Source: Mycobacterium sp. MBM (GTDB lineage Bacteria > Actinomycetota > Actinomycetes > Mycobacteriales > Mycobacteriaceae). Taken from it: DNA of 64,000 nucleotides. The position numbers were made by a program, and so were the translations under genes. Below the pieces are notes generated by a model. That model did no database searches, was not told the origin of the DNA, and saw only the letters and a program-made list of their open reading frames with translations. This document shows, piece by piece, positions 7,637-16,827 of this stretch (positions are counted from its first letter, which is position 1; each line of letters opens with the position of its first letter). The stretch covers positions 39,357-103,356 of the forward strand of contig JAKJHY010000019.1 in NCBI GenBank assembly GCA_021648845.1. The letters are read 5' to 3'.

Positions 7637-10042
7637 ATGAGCGCACCACTTTCCGGCTACACCGTCGTGGACCTGTCCAGCGGTATCGCCGGCGCCTACT
7701 GCACCAGGATCCTGGCCGACGGCGGTGCCGACGTCATCAAGGCGGAATCGCCCCAGGGAGACCCATTGCGGCGGTGGTCGGCCTCCGGTACCGGGATCGC
7801 GCCGGGGGACAGTGGCGCGTTGTTCAAGTTCCTGGCCGGCGGTAAGCGCAGCGTGGTCGCTGGCCAGGACGACCTGGAGCGGCTGTTGGGCTCGGCGGAT
7901 GCCGTGGTGTGGTCCGCGGGATCTGCTGTCGCCGAGCGCATCTCACCGCAGGAACTGCACCGCCGCCACCCTCATCTGATCGTCACCGCGATCACCCCGT
8001 TCGGGCTGGACGGTCCGTGGCATGACCGGGCGGCCACCGAGTTCACCCTACAGGCCTGGTCCGGCGGTGCGATCGGGATCGGTCGCGGGTCCCAGGACCG
8101 GGCGCCCGCGCACGTCGGGGGGCAGGTGGGGGAGTGGGTGACCGGTGCCTACGCCGCGGCGATGACCCAGGCGTTCCGGGTCCGCGCCCTGCGCGACGGT
8201 TACGGCGAGCTGATCGACCTGTCGGCGTTGGAAACCCAGATCCTTTGTTTGACCTACTATCCGGTTACTTATTTCGAGATGCTCGGGCGTCCGTGGCGCA
8301 CCGAGCGGCGGCCCACCGTGCCCGGGGTCGCCGAGGCCGCGGACGGCCTGGTGGCGCTGGGATGTGGTACGGCCCAGCAATGGCACGATCTGTGCGCCAT
8401 GTCCGGGCACGACGAGTGGATCGACGAGGACACCACCCTGGCCATCACCGAGCAGGCCAACCTACACGCCGAAGAACTGTATGCCTGGCTGCGTGAGCAG
8501 AATGTCGACGATATCCGCGACCTCGCGTCGGCCTTCCGCATTCCGAACTCGCCGGTCGGCAACGGTGAGAATGTCACGGCGATGGACCATTTCGTCGAAC
8601 GGGCAGCATTTGTCGACAACCCGCACGGCTTCGTCCAGCCGGCACACCCTTACCGGATCGGTGGCGTGCGGCTGCGCCCGCCCAGTCCCGCCCCGGTGCT
8701 GGGTGCGCATACCGCCGAGGTGGCCGCCGGGACCCGGGTACCGCGTACCGCCCCGATGGGCCCGCCCGACCGCGATCGGCTGCCGTTCAGCGGGCTGCGC
8801 ATCCTGGACATGACCACCTTCTGGGCCGGCCCGTCGTGCACTCATATCTTGGGCATGCTCGGCGCCGAGGTGATCCACCTCGAATCGACCGGCCGTCCCG
8901 ACGGCACCCGGCTGATCGCCGGTATCCCGGCCAGTGAGGAACTGTGGTGGGAGCGCTCGCCCATCTTCTCCGCACTCAACACCAACAAGTTGGGCCTGAC
9001 GCTCGATTTCCAGACCGAGCAGGGCCGCGATCTGCTACGCCGCCTGATCGGTACCTGCGATGTCGTCGTCGAGAATTTCACCCCGCGCGTCATCGACCAG
9101 ATCGGATTGGACTTCGAGTCGGTGCGCGAGATGCGCGACGGCGTCATCATGCTGCGCATGCCCGGCTTCGGCCTGGATGGCCCATGGCGGGACAACCCGG
9201 CCTTCGCCTACATCATCGAGGACGCCACCGGGCTCAGCTGGCTCACCGGGTTCCCGGACCGCCCTCCGTTCGAGCCGTATTCCGTCGGTGACCCCAACGC
9301 CGGCATCCATGCGCTCAACGCGCTGCTGCTGGCACTCGAGCACCGCCGCCAGACCGGTGCGGCCGTGCTCGTCGAAGCTGCGATGGCCGATGCCGCCCTG
9401 AGCATCGCCGCCGAACAGGTGATCGAATTCTCGGCGAACAAGGCGCTGCTGCAGCGCGCCGGGAACCGTGGGCCGGCGGCCGCCCCACAGAACCTGTACC
9501 GATGCGCGGACATCGACGAGTTCGGGCGTGCCGACAGTTGGGTGGCCGTGGCGGTGGCCACCGATGCGCAGTGGACCGCGCTGCGGGACGCGTTGGGCGC
9601 ACCGGAGTGGGCCGCGGCCGAGGCATTGGCGAGCCATGCCGGGCGGGTGGCCCAACACGATTCGATCGACGGTCACCTCGCCGCCTGGTGTGCCACCCGT
9701 AGCGGTGACGAGATCGTCGGGACACTGTGGCCCGCAGGGGTGCCCGTGGCGAAGGTGATGCAGCCGCACCGGCAGACCGAGCTGCCGCAGCTACGGCATC
9801 GCCGTTTCTTCGAGTTCGTCGGGCACCCGGTCAACCCGGCCGCCCCGCACAGCACGTTGCCGATCACGCTGTCACGAGGACCGGCGCAACTGCACCGCGC
9901 GGCGGCTCCCATGCTCGGCGAGCACAATCACGAACTGCTCGCCCAGCTGGGTCTGTCACTGGAGGAGATCGCGGCACTGGAAGATCAAGGCGTCATCGGT
10001 ACCCGACCCGGTGCGGTCCGACGCACCCGAGCTACCCGGTAG
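7637..10042 (+). CDS. tandem CaiB/BaiF (type III) CoA-transferase, two domains fused
   Basis: An 801-residue protein made of two consecutive CaiB/BaiF units. The first begins YTVVDLSSGIAGAYCTRIL, the second near residue 380 begins LRILDMTTFWAGPSCTHIL; ordinary family members are about 400 residues and dimerise. At the catalytic-Asp position the second unit has Asp (SVGDPNAG), while the first has Glu (QVGEWVTG), so perhaps only the second half is fully active. The family moves CoA between carboxylic acids, here probably activating a ring-derived acid. Last gene of the operon; only 12 bp separate it from the convergent epimerase gene. Confidence 0.9.
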   Translation: MSAPLSGYTVVDLSSGIAGAYCTRILADGGADVIKAESPQGDPLRRWSASGTGIAPGDSGALFKFLAGGKRSVVAGQDDLERLLGSADAVVWSAGSAVAERISPQELHRRHPHLIVTAITPFGLDGPWHDRAATEFTLQAWSGGAIGIGRGSQDRAPAHVGGQVGEWVTGAYAAAMTQAFRVRALRDGYGELIDLSALETQILCLTYYPVTYFEMLGRPWRTERRPTVPGVAEAADGLVALGCGTAQQWHDLCAMSGHDEWIDEDTTLAITEQANLHAEELYAWLREQNVDDIRDLASAFRIPNSPVGNGENVTAMDHFVERAAFVDNPHGFVQPAHPYRIGGVRLRPPSPAPVLGAHTAEVAAGTRVPRTAPMGPPDRDRLPFSGLRILDMTTFWAGPSCTHILGMLGAEVIHLESTGRPDGTRLIAGIPASEELWWERSPIFSALNTNKLGLTLDFQTEQGRDLLRRLIGTCDVVVENFTPRVIDQIGLDFESVREMRDGVIMLRMPGFGLDGPWRDNPAFAYIIEDATGLSWLTGFPDRPPFEPYSVGDPNAGIHALNALLLALEHRRQTGAAVLVEAAMADAALSIAAEQVIEFSANKALLQRAGNRGPAAAPQNLYRCADIDEFGRADSWVAVAVATDAQWTALRDALGAPEWAAAEALASHAGRVAQHDSIDGHLAAWCATRSGDEIVGTLWPAGVPVAKVMQPHRQTELPQLRHRRFFEFVGHPVNPAAPHSTLPITLSRGPAQLHRAAAPMLGEHNHELLAQLGLSLEEIAALEDQGVIGTRPGAVRRTRATR

Positions 10043-10054
10043 TGTCCGACCGCG

Positions 10055-11122
10055 TCATGTCCGGGCGTCGAGCCGGGTGTCACCCAGTCGCGCGCCGAGC
10101 ACCCGCCACGGATCGGCGTATACCCCGGGTGCGTTGCGGTACGCCCCTTGGCGTTTCAGGAAGGCGCGTGCCAGCGGTGCGATCAGCCGGGACGGGTACC
10201 GCTTCCATCCGGTGTGTGCCCGGATCTCGGCGAGCATGTCTGGCCACGCGTGGTGCTGGAACTTCAGTGCCTGCTGGGCGCGGGTGGTGTCCATCCAGTC
10301 GGTGATGAACCAGCCGTCGTCGCTGTCTGGATCGCCCGGTCGCCCGGGCGGTAGCGCGCCTGGCAGGCCACGGGCTGCCGCCAGCGACGCGCCGACATCG
10401 CCCTGGAGCATGCGGTGCGACGCGTCACCGGCGATGAGCAGGATCTCCCGGGTCACCTCGGCGGTGGTCGCGGCGGCGAAAGCGGCTGCCACATCACGGA
10501 CATCGACCATGTGGATCCGGTTGTCCACGGGCAAGGCGCTTTCGAAGTAGAGCGAATCGAGGGTCAACGGCAGCGCGCTCAGGTCGGTGCTCATCACACC
10601 GCCGAGCCGCAATACCACCCATTCCAGGCTCGACGAGCGCACGTACGCTTCGGATTCCAGTTTGTGCCCGCCGTACAACTCGGTGGGCCGCGGTGGTGTC
10701 TCGGCGGTCACCGGGTCCGGGTTGCGGTGCGGGTTCCGGGAACCGTAGACGGCATTGCTCGATGCCTGTACGAACCGTGGCGGCTTCGGTGCCGCCGCGG
10801 CGGCGTCTACGAGTGTCTTGGTGGCATCGACGTTGACCTTGCGCGCCAGGCCGGGGTTGCGGTAGATCACCGGGGGGATGACGGCGGCCAGGTGCACGAT
10901 CGCATCCGGCGCGACATCGGCGATCAGGGACTGCACGTCCGGGACCGAGGTCAGATCACCCCATCGGGTCTGTACCCCGACCGGAAGCGACTGCGCCTTG
11001 GCCCGATTCGCTTCGGTGCCCAGATCGGTGGCCACCACGCGATGACCGGCGGTGGCCAGGGCCCGCACTGTCGCGGAGCCGACGAGACCGAATGCCCCGG
11101 TGACCAGGACGGTGTCGGTCAT
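10055..11122 (-). CDS. NAD-dependent epimerase/dehydratase (extended SDR)
   Basis: A 355-residue extended SDR. Seen: the N-terminal VTGAFGLVG nucleotide-binding loop, an ASSNAVYG segment and the catalytic YGGHK. Relatives include 3-beta-hydroxysteroid dehydrogenase-type and sugar epimerase enzymes; no specific substrate is implied. It follows the mycofactocin-type SDR by 3 bp and shares its promoter. Confidence 0.85.
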   Translation of the reverse strand: MTDTVLVTGAFGLVGSATVRALATAGHRVVATDLGTEANRAKAQSLPVGVQTRWGDLTSVPDVQSLIADVAPDAIVHLAAVIPPVIYRNPGLARKVNVDATKTLVDAAAAAPKPPRFVQASSNAVYGSRNPHRNPDPVTAETPPRPTELYGGHKLESEAYVRSSSLEWVVLRLGGVMSTDLSALPLTLDSLYFESALPVDNRIHMVDVRDVAAAFAAATTAEVTREILLIAGDASHRMLQGDVGASLAAARGLPGALPPGRPGDPDSDDGWFITDWMDTTRAQQALKFQHHAWPDMLAEIRAHTGWKRYPSRLIAPLARAFLKRQGAYRNAPGVYADPWRVLGARLGDTRLDART

Positions 11123-11125
11123 CGG

Positions 11126-11971
11126 CTACTTCAGGCAGCTGCCGGCGTCGACCGGCAACGTCACACCCGTGACATAGCGTGCCTCGTCGGAGGCCAGGAA
11201 CAACACGGCGTTGCTGATGTCCACGGCGTCCACCCACGGGATGGGCAGGGTATGGAACAGCTGGCAGATCGGCGCCATGTCGTCGGGGCCCGGGTTCTCC
11301 AAATCGGGCCGGAACATCTTGAAAGTGCCCTCGTTGTGCAGCATCTGGGTGCTGACGTGGGTGGGGTGCACCGAATTGGCGCGGATGTTGTGCTGCCCCA
11401 ACTCGACGGCGAAGCCGCGCATCAGGCCGACGACACCGTGCTTGGCGGCCACGTAGTTACCGCAGTGTGGGTAGGCCTTCAGGCCGCCCACCGAACTGGT
11501 GAGGATGATGGAGCCGCCGCGGCCGCCGGCAATCATGTGTGGCACAGCGGCTTTCACCGATTTCCACACCCCAGAGAGGTTGATGTCGATCATCTCGTCC
11601 CAGTCCAGCTCGCTGGTCTCGTGCAGCACGTCACCGCCGTTGCCGATGCCGGCATTGGCAACGACGATATCGAGGCGGCCCAATTGTTCGACACCGCTGT
11701 CCACGGCGGCCTTGACCGCGGCGGCATCGCGGACGTCGACCTCGGCCGTCACGATCCGGCGATTGAGGCCCTTGACCAGATTGGCGGTCTCGGCAAGATC
11801 GTCGGGCGTGGATGCGGGAATGGCGGTCTCCACACCCGGCCGGATCGGTCCGGCGATATCGATCGCGATGATGTCGGCGCCCTCTTCGGCCAATCGCACG
11901 GCATGGCTGCGGCCCTGGCCCCGCGCCGCACCGGTGACGAATGCAACCTTGCCCTCTACCCGCCCTGCCAT
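11126..11971 (-). CDS. mycofactocin-coupled SDR-family oxidoreductase
   Basis: A 281-residue SDR whose N-terminus (GKVAFVTGAARGQGRSHAV, then EGADIIAIDI) is typical of the family whose bound nicotinamide is thought to be recycled by the mycofactocin redox system. The catalytic YVAAK is present, and the insertion before it is also typical. It probably oxidises an alcohol intermediate. First gene of a two-gene operon; a perfect GAGAAT-N3-ATTCTC operator lies 126 bp upstream of its ATG. A second enzyme of this type is at 58546. Confidence 0.92.
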   Translation of the reverse strand: MAGRVEGKVAFVTGAARGQGRSHAVRLAEEGADIIAIDIAGPIRPGVETAIPASTPDDLAETANLVKGLNRRIVTAEVDVRDAAAVKAAVDSGVEQLGRLDIVVANAGIGNGGDVLHETSELDWDEMIDINLSGVWKSVKAAVPHMIAGGRGGSIILTSSVGGLKAYPHCGNYVAAKHGVVGLMRGFAVELGQHNIRANSVHPTHVSTQMLHNEGTFKMFRPDLENPGPDDMAPICQLFHTLPIPWVDAVDISNAVLFLASDEARYVTGVTLPVDAGSCLK

Positions 11972-12292
11972 GTGGTCCTCGATTCTCCGACGGTTCCTGC
12001 GTCAGCAGGATTTGTGCACGTGCTCAGCACTCTGTCACCGGCGCGGATGTCTGTCAATGACAGACTCAAATTCGCATATCTGTACTCTCCGTCAAAGAGA
12101 ATTATATTCTCACCAGAGTTGCCCCATTGTCGAAAGTGGTGCCAGGGGAGGCGCTTGCGGTCAGCCGGTCGGTGGGTGGCCGCAGGCGCCGCGAGTGGGT
12201 CTGGCGTCGGGCGGGCATCGACTGAGGAACAGTTGGTGCGCGGTCTGCGGTGGGCGCCGGCGGACGTTCGCGCGATCCGGAGAACGAAGTTC
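11972..12292. other. intergenic promoter region of the SDR/epimerase operon
   Basis: 321 bp between the SDR start and the end of the TetR gene, both on the minus strand. AT content is clearly higher around 12060-12115, where the perfect palindrome at 12097-12111 sits. No plausible gene on either strand. Confidence 0.6.
12097..12111. promoter_or_regulatory. GAGAAT-N3-ATTCTC operator (perfect copy)
   Basis: Reads GAGAATTATATTCTC, a perfect 6-3-6 palindrome inside an AT-rich island, 126 bp upstream of the SDR start at 11971. One of four perfect copies in the window, all in promoter positions. Confidence 0.8.
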
Positions 12293-13012
12293 TCAGTCGG
12301 CGGTGGCGAATCCGTGGGCCACGAAATCCCACACTTCCTGTGCGGTGATCGGATTGTTGGCGATGTCTTCGCTGCCGCTGGACTGGGCCACGAACATCAC
12401 CGTCTGCATCGTCATCGCGGCCATCCGGCGCGGGTTCACGGTGGGGCGCAGGGTGCCCGCTGCGGCCGCATCCTCCATCAGCTCCGTGAGCAGCGCCAAC
12501 AGCGGTGCGTGCGCGACCTTGACCTCGGACGGATGGGACACCAACAACCGAGGTGCGAAGTCGGTGAACAGCGGGCGCTTCGCGGTCGGATCCGGTCGGG
12601 AGGATTCGAACAGCAGCTCGATGGCGACCTTGAGCCGCTCGATGGGGTCGGTCTGGCCGGCGACCGCTGCGCGGATCTGGTCCGCGGAACGGCTCAGGGC
12701 GTCCTCGAAGAGAGCGAGTAGCAGCTCGTGTTTGCCGTCGAACTGCAGGTAGAAGCTGCGCAGCGACTGGCGTGAGCGGTCGACGACCTCTTGCACGGTG
12801 AAGTCCGTGCTGCCCTTCTCGATGATGATCGACTGGGCGGCATCCAGGAACCGCTGGACCCGCTGAGCGGCCCGCAGTTTCGCCGTCTTGATCGAGCGTT
12901 CGACCGCGCGCTGCTTCCAGGCGGGTTCTTCGCTGGCGCTGGTCACCGGCGCCTCAGACGCGTGTCGAGTGGGAAGGACATAGATGGACTGTACCGGAGA
13001 ATGCCTGGGCAT
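12293..13012 (-). CDS. TetR-family regulator, candidate master of the GAGAAT regulon
   Basis: A 239-residue TetR protein with about 50 residues before the DNA-binding domain (RVQRFLDAAQSIIIEKG, then VQEVVDRSRQSLRSFYLQFDGKHELL). The ATG at 13012 follows GGAGG by 6 bp. A perfect GAGAAT-N3-ATTCTC palindrome lies 57 bp upstream and another about 180 bp beyond its stop, in front of the SDR operon. It is the only regulator gene with this motif in its own promoter, so I infer that it binds the motif, represses itself and controls the other marked operons. The ligand is unknown, perhaps a CoA-ester intermediate. Confidence 0.88.
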   Translation of the reverse strand: MPRHSPVQSIYVLPTRHASEAPVTSASEEPAWKQRAVERSIKTAKLRAAQRVQRFLDAAQSIIIEKGSTDFTVQEVVDRSRQSLRSFYLQFDGKHELLLALFEDALSRSADQIRAAVAGQTDPIERLKVAIELLFESSRPDPTAKRPLFTDFAPRLLVSHPSEVKVAHAPLLALLTELMEDAAAAGTLRPTVNPRRMAAMTMQTVMFVAQSSGSEDIANNPITAQEVWDFVAHGFATAD

Positions 13013-13068
13013 TGCCGTCCTCCACCCCCTCGCGAACTCTGTGTCGGAGACTCTAGCTTCCTCATGTG

Positions 13069-13083
13069 GAGAATACTATTCTC
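13069..13083. promoter_or_regulatory. GAGAAT-N3-ATTCTC operator (perfect copy, TetR promoter)
   Basis: Reads GAGAATACTATTCTC, perfect in both arms, 57 bp upstream of the TetR start at 13012. Its position suggests negative autoregulation. Confidence 0.8.
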
Positions 13084-13211
13084 ATTTCCGCATTTTCATA
13101 AGGTGTACGGGAAAACGTGCATTCCCGGTGCGGGGATGCACCCAGGCTACGGTTCCCGGCGTGAAGATGCGCGTTGAGCAGCATGAACCGTCGTCTCAGC
13201 GGGGCGAAACC

Positions 13212-14012
13212 TCAGAGCTGAGCCAGGCGCGGGGCGGAACCGCGAGCCCGCAAGCCGGCTCCGGCCTTGCGGGTCAGCTCTCGTGAGCTGCCGAGCAGTC
13301 CGTCGAGGACGAGCGCCCGCTTCACGTGGTGGTGCAGATCATGTTCTGCGGTGAAGCCGATACCGCCGAGCACCTGCTGGCAGTTCCTGGCCGCCGTCAG
13401 GGCCGCCTTGCCTGCCGCGGCCTTGGCCAGCAGCGAGGTCAGGTCGGGGCTCTCGGAATCGGGCAGGGTCAGGGTCGCCTCCGCGCCCTCGATCGCGACC
13501 AGGGTTTCGGCCAGCCGGTGGCGTACGGCCTGGAAACCTGCGATCGGCTTGCCGAACTGCACCCGGTCGAGTGCGTGTTGACGGGCCAGCGCCAGCATCG
13601 CCTTGGCCGCCCCGACCAGCCACCAGCTCACTGCCACGCGTGCCTCGGCGACCCGGATCGGGTAGCCCTCCTCCTCGCGGCGCAGCGGTAAGCCGCCCAG
13701 GGTCGGGTCGACGATGTCGGCGGATATCCGATCCCAGATCACCCAGGTGTTGCCGGTGTACGGCAGCGGCAGCTCGACGGTGTCACCGATGGTGTTGCCC
13801 GTGGCGTGTAGCACCACGTCGACCAGAACCGATGCGTGCGAACCGGTTTCGCCGAGCAGGCGGAAAACCATGGGTACGGCGGTGTCCGGCATCTCGGTAA
13901 GCATGTCGGCCCAGCCGATCTCGGTCAGTGCCGCGTCCAGCGCCGGGCCCGAGGAGGTCAGCATGGTCTTGCGCAGCCCGTCCTCCAGCAATTCGAGTGA
14001 ATCACGATCCAT
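13212..14012 (-). CDS. acyl-CoA dehydrogenase-like protein, short subunit
   Basis: A 266-residue acyl-CoA dehydrogenase (ACAD) relative, much shorter than the usual 380-400. The C-terminal helical domain is clear (LARQHALDRVQFGKPIAGFQ, then the LGGIGFTAEHDLHHHVKRA segment), while the N-terminal and middle domains are reduced. The ATG at 14012 has AAGGAG 8 bp upstream; a GTG at 14021 overlapping the upstream gene is a poorer start. It directly follows a full-length ACAD, matching the paired FadE genes of steroid catabolism whose products form heteromers. I infer it is the non-standard partner of the 14018-15166 protein. Confidence 0.82.
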   Translation of the reverse strand: MDRDSLELLEDGLRKTMLTSSGPALDAALTEIGWADMLTEMPDTAVPMVFRLLGETGSHASVLVDVVLHATGNTIGDTVELPLPYTGNTWVIWDRISADIVDPTLGGLPLRREEEGYPIRVAEARVAVSWWLVGAAKAMLALARQHALDRVQFGKPIAGFQAVRHRLAETLVAIEGAEATLTLPDSESPDLTSLLAKAAAGKAALTAARNCQQVLGGIGFTAEHDLHHHVKRALVLDGLLGSSRELTRKAGAGLRARGSAPRLAQL

Positions 14013-14017
14013 CGTGG

Positions 14018-15166
14018 TCACTCCTTTCCGAGATCGAGCAGGCGGCGGGCGATGATGTTGCGCTGCACTTCGGCGGTGCCGCCGTAGATGGTGGCCGCAC
14101 GTGAATAGAGGTACTCGGTTCGCCAGGGCGTGTCGTCCAGTTCGATCGCGCCCGGCAACAGATCGCGGACGGCGTCGTAGAGGCGTTGTTCGGCGGTGGC
14201 CAGCAGTACCTTGTCGATCGAGGTGTCCGGGCCGAGCTTCTGGCCGCCGGCCAGTCGGTGCTGGGTCGCCCGCGAGCGGCAGCGCAATGTGTGTAGCGCC
14301 AGATACGCCTCGCCCATATCGGTGTCGATGATCTGTCCGTCCCGCTTGACCTCGTCGATCAAGGCGTCGAAACGTGAGTATAGATAGGCGATGCGCTGCC
14401 AGAAACAGGTGGACCTCTCATACGGCAGTAGGTCCATGGCCAATTGCCAGCCGTCACCGGGCTTTCCCAGCATGCGGTCGGCGCCGACGACGACATCGTC
14501 GAAGTAGACCTCGCAGAACTCGTCGACATCGTGCATGGTCCGCAGCGGGCGGATGGTGATTCCCGGTGTGTCGGTGTCGACGAAGAACGCCGTGATGCTC
14601 GTGTGGGGCGAGCGAAGCGACGGGGAACTACCCGCGCTTTCATCGGTGCGGGTGAGCAGGATGCAGCGGTGCGAGAACTGCGCGAAGCTGGTCCACACCT
14701 TCTGGCCATTGATGATGTAACGCTGTTCGTCCTCCGGATCCTGCACTGCCCTGGTGCTCAGCGAGGCCAAGTCGCTGCCGGAGCCGGGCTCGGAGAAACC
14801 TTGGCACCACTGTTCCTCGCCGGACAGCAGCTTGGGCACCATCTCGGCGGCGAGTTCCGGGGTGGCGTAGTCGATCATGGTGGGGGCAAGCACCTCGAGC
14901 ATGGAGTAGGGCCCGGGTTCGGCGAGCCTACGTCCGACCACCTCTTCGCCGACGATCGCGCGGAGCAACTCCGGGCCGCCGAGTCCGCCGGCGTGCTCGG
15001 GCCAGCCGTAGCGGCTCCACCCGCCGTCATAGAGCGCCCGCTGGACGCGGGCGAACTGACGCATATGGCCCTGTAGGGAATGATCCTCCGGTGGCGTGAG
15101 GTCGTTCTCGTCCAGCCATTTTCGCAGTGCGGTGCGAAAGGTCGCGGGATCGTGCAGTGCCGTCAT
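14018..15166 (-). CDS. acyl-CoA dehydrogenase (FAD-dependent)
   Basis: A 382-residue ACAD with the usual regions: an N-terminal helical domain, the FAD/substrate segment QGFSEPGSGSDLASL, the VWTSFAQFSH strand and a C-terminal GTAEVQRNIIARRLL. It introduces a double bond into an acyl-CoA and passes electrons to ETF. I start at the ATG at 15166, which overlaps the stop of the SnoaL-like gene; the longer open frame runs into that gene. Fifth gene of the Rieske operon and probable partner of the short ACAD downstream. Confidence 0.92.
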   Translation of the reverse strand: MTALHDPATFRTALRKWLDENDLTPPEDHSLQGHMRQFARVQRALYDGGWSRYGWPEHAGGLGGPELLRAIVGEEVVGRRLAEPGPYSMLEVLAPTMIDYATPELAAEMVPKLLSGEEQWCQGFSEPGSGSDLASLSTRAVQDPEDEQRYIINGQKVWTSFAQFSHRCILLTRTDESAGSSPSLRSPHTSITAFFVDTDTPGITIRPLRTMHDVDEFCEVYFDDVVVGADRMLGKPGDGWQLAMDLLPYERSTCFWQRIAYLYSRFDALIDEVKRDGQIIDTDMGEAYLALHTLRCRSRATQHRLAGGQKLGPDTSIDKVLLATAEQRLYDAVRDLLPGAIELDDTPWRTEYLYSRAATIYGGTAEVQRNIIARRLLDLGKE

Positions 15167-15603
15167 GCCGGAGGCCGTCCGATTGCATGCGGCTTGCCGT
15201 GATCGTGATCGCCGTTGCGCCGGATGAACGTCATGGCCCTGGTGTGTAACCGCCAACCAGCCTCGGTGCGCGCATAGGTGTCCCGGTAGTACCCGATGCG
15301 CATGTCATGGGCGGAGTGTTCGATGAAGCACAGCGGCTGGGTGCCGGAGGCGTCGTCGGCCCCCTCGACGAGGTCGATCAGCGCCGTGCCCGTCATGAAG
15401 AGGCCCTTGGGCGCTGCGTCGACGAGCACCGGAAAGCGTTCCAGTGCATAGGTTTCGCCGAATGCACTGTAGGTGCCGTCCGGGGTGAACACACTGACCA
15501 AACCCTCGATATCACCCTGGGTGATGGTCACCGCATATTTGGCCAGCAGCTGCTGGATCTCCACCAGGTCGTCAGTTCGGCTGGGAGCCATTGGCGTACT
15601 CAT
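15163..15603 (-). CDS. SnoaL/NTF2-like small protein
   Basis: A 146-residue protein with the pattern of the SnoaL-like/NTF2 fold: an N-terminal helix LVEIQQLLAKYAVTITQGD, then FTPDGTYSAFG and a late YYRDTYARTEAGWRLHTRAM strand pair. Members act as small hydratases, isomerases or dehydratases, including hydroxylating-dioxygenase beta-like folds. Next to a Rieske oxygenase operon it could be a lyase or isomerase. It overlaps the amidohydrolase gene by 32 bp and the ACAD gene by 4 bp. Confidence 0.82.
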   Translation of the reverse strand: MSTPMAPSRTDDLVEIQQLLAKYAVTITQGDIEGLVSVFTPDGTYSAFGETYALERFPVLVDAAPKGLFMTGTALIDLVEGADDASGTQPLCFIEHSAHDMRIGYYRDTYARTEAGWRLHTRAMTFIRRNGDHDHGKPHAIGRPPA

Positions 15604-16825
15604 TCTTGTAGACCTTACCGCCCTTCATTACAAAAGTGACATCCCGTGTAACGGTGATATCGTCCAGGGGATTGCCCGGGACCGCGATGATGTCGGCCAA
15701 CAGCCCCGCGGCCAGTCGGCCCCGGTCGGTGACGTTGATCAGATCGGCGGCAATGGTGGTGGCCGAACGAAGTACCGCGGCAGGCGGCATGCCCCACTCC
15801 ACCAGGGTGACGAGCTCGTCGGCATTCTTACCGTGCGGAATGGCCGGTGCATCGGTGCCGACCGCGATCTTGACTCCGGCCTCATATGCGGCCTTGATCG
15901 AGGTCTCGGCCTTGGGGAACATCTCGGCGGCCTTGTCCTGCAGGACTTTCGGCGCCTGTGACACATCCATGGCTTGAGCCAGCCGGCGGGTCGTGACCAG
16001 AAACCGGTCGTTGTCGACGAGCGCCCGGATGGCCTCGTCGTCCATCAGGAATCCGTGTTCGATGCAGTCGATACCGCAGGCCACCGCGTGCTTGACGGCC
16101 TCGGCACCGTGCGTGTGCGCGGCCACCCGCAGTCCGCGGCGGTGTGCCTCGTCGACGATGGCGCGTAGTTCTTCATCCGAATAGTGTTGGGCCCCCGCCT
16201 CACCGGTCAACGACATGACGCCACCGGATACGCAGACCTTGATCAGCTGGGCACCGTGTTTGATCTGGTACCGCACGGCCTTGCGGATCTCGTCGACGCC
16301 GTTGGCGATGCCTTCCTCGACGGTGAGCTCCAGTGCCCCGGGCATGAACGCCGCGAACATCGTCGGATCGAGATGGCCTCCGGTGGGGGTGATCGCGTGT
16401 CCCGCGGGAATCACCCGCGGCCCCTCCACCCAGCCCGCGTCGATGGCCTTGCCCAGCGCGACGTCGAGCAGGTAGCCACCGGTCTTGACGAACAGCCCGA
16501 GATTGCGCACCGTGGTGAACCCGGCATGCAGTGTGCGCCGGGCATTGCCGACGGCGCGCAGCACGCGGGTCGGTGGATCGTCTTGAACCTGTGACAGGCC
16601 CGGGTTCTCCCCGCGACCACCCATGAGCAGGTTGACTTCCATGTCCATCAGTCCGGGCAGCAGATAGGCATCGCCCAGATCGAGCACGGTCGACGACTCC
16701 GTGTCGACCTCGCCGCCGACACCGACGATCCGGTCCCCGTCGACACGAACGATGCCGGGACGAATGATCGCCCCGGCATCGACGTCGACCAGACCCGCGG
16801 CTTTGAGGGTCAGCACGTTCGACAC
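15572..16825 (-). CDS. imidazolonepropionase-type amidohydrolase without the HxH motif
   Basis: A 417-residue metal-dependent hydrolase of the imidazolonepropionase/prolidase-like group. Most landmarks are visible: LLPGLMD at the first strand, the possible carbamylated Lys in LIKVCVSGG, the AAHTHG and CIEHGF histidines and AVGTDAP with the Asp. At the first strand, where the family has HxH, the sequence is MEVNL, so two metal ligands are missing. The GTG at 16825 follows the upstream stop by 2 bp; the frame continues upstream only as an overlap. The substrate could be a lactam, lactone or amide derived from Rieske oxygenation. Confidence 0.85.
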   Translation of the reverse strand: MSNVLTLKAAGLVDVDAGAIIRPGIVRVDGDRIVGVGGEVDTESSTVLDLGDAYLLPGLMDMEVNLLMGGRGENPGLSQVQDDPPTRVLRAVGNARRTLHAGFTTVRNLGLFVKTGGYLLDVALGKAIDAGWVEGPRVIPAGHAITPTGGHLDPTMFAAFMPGALELTVEEGIANGVDEIRKAVRYQIKHGAQLIKVCVSGGVMSLTGEAGAQHYSDEELRAIVDEAHRRGLRVAAHTHGAEAVKHAVACGIDCIEHGFLMDDEAIRALVDNDRFLVTTRRLAQAMDVSQAPKVLQDKAAEMFPKAETSIKAAYEAGVKIAVGTDAPAIPHGKNADELVTLVEWGMPPAAVLRSATTIAADLINVTDRGRLAAGLLADIIAVPGNPLDDITVTRDVTFVMKGGKVYKNEYANGSQPN

Positions 16826-16827
16826 GC

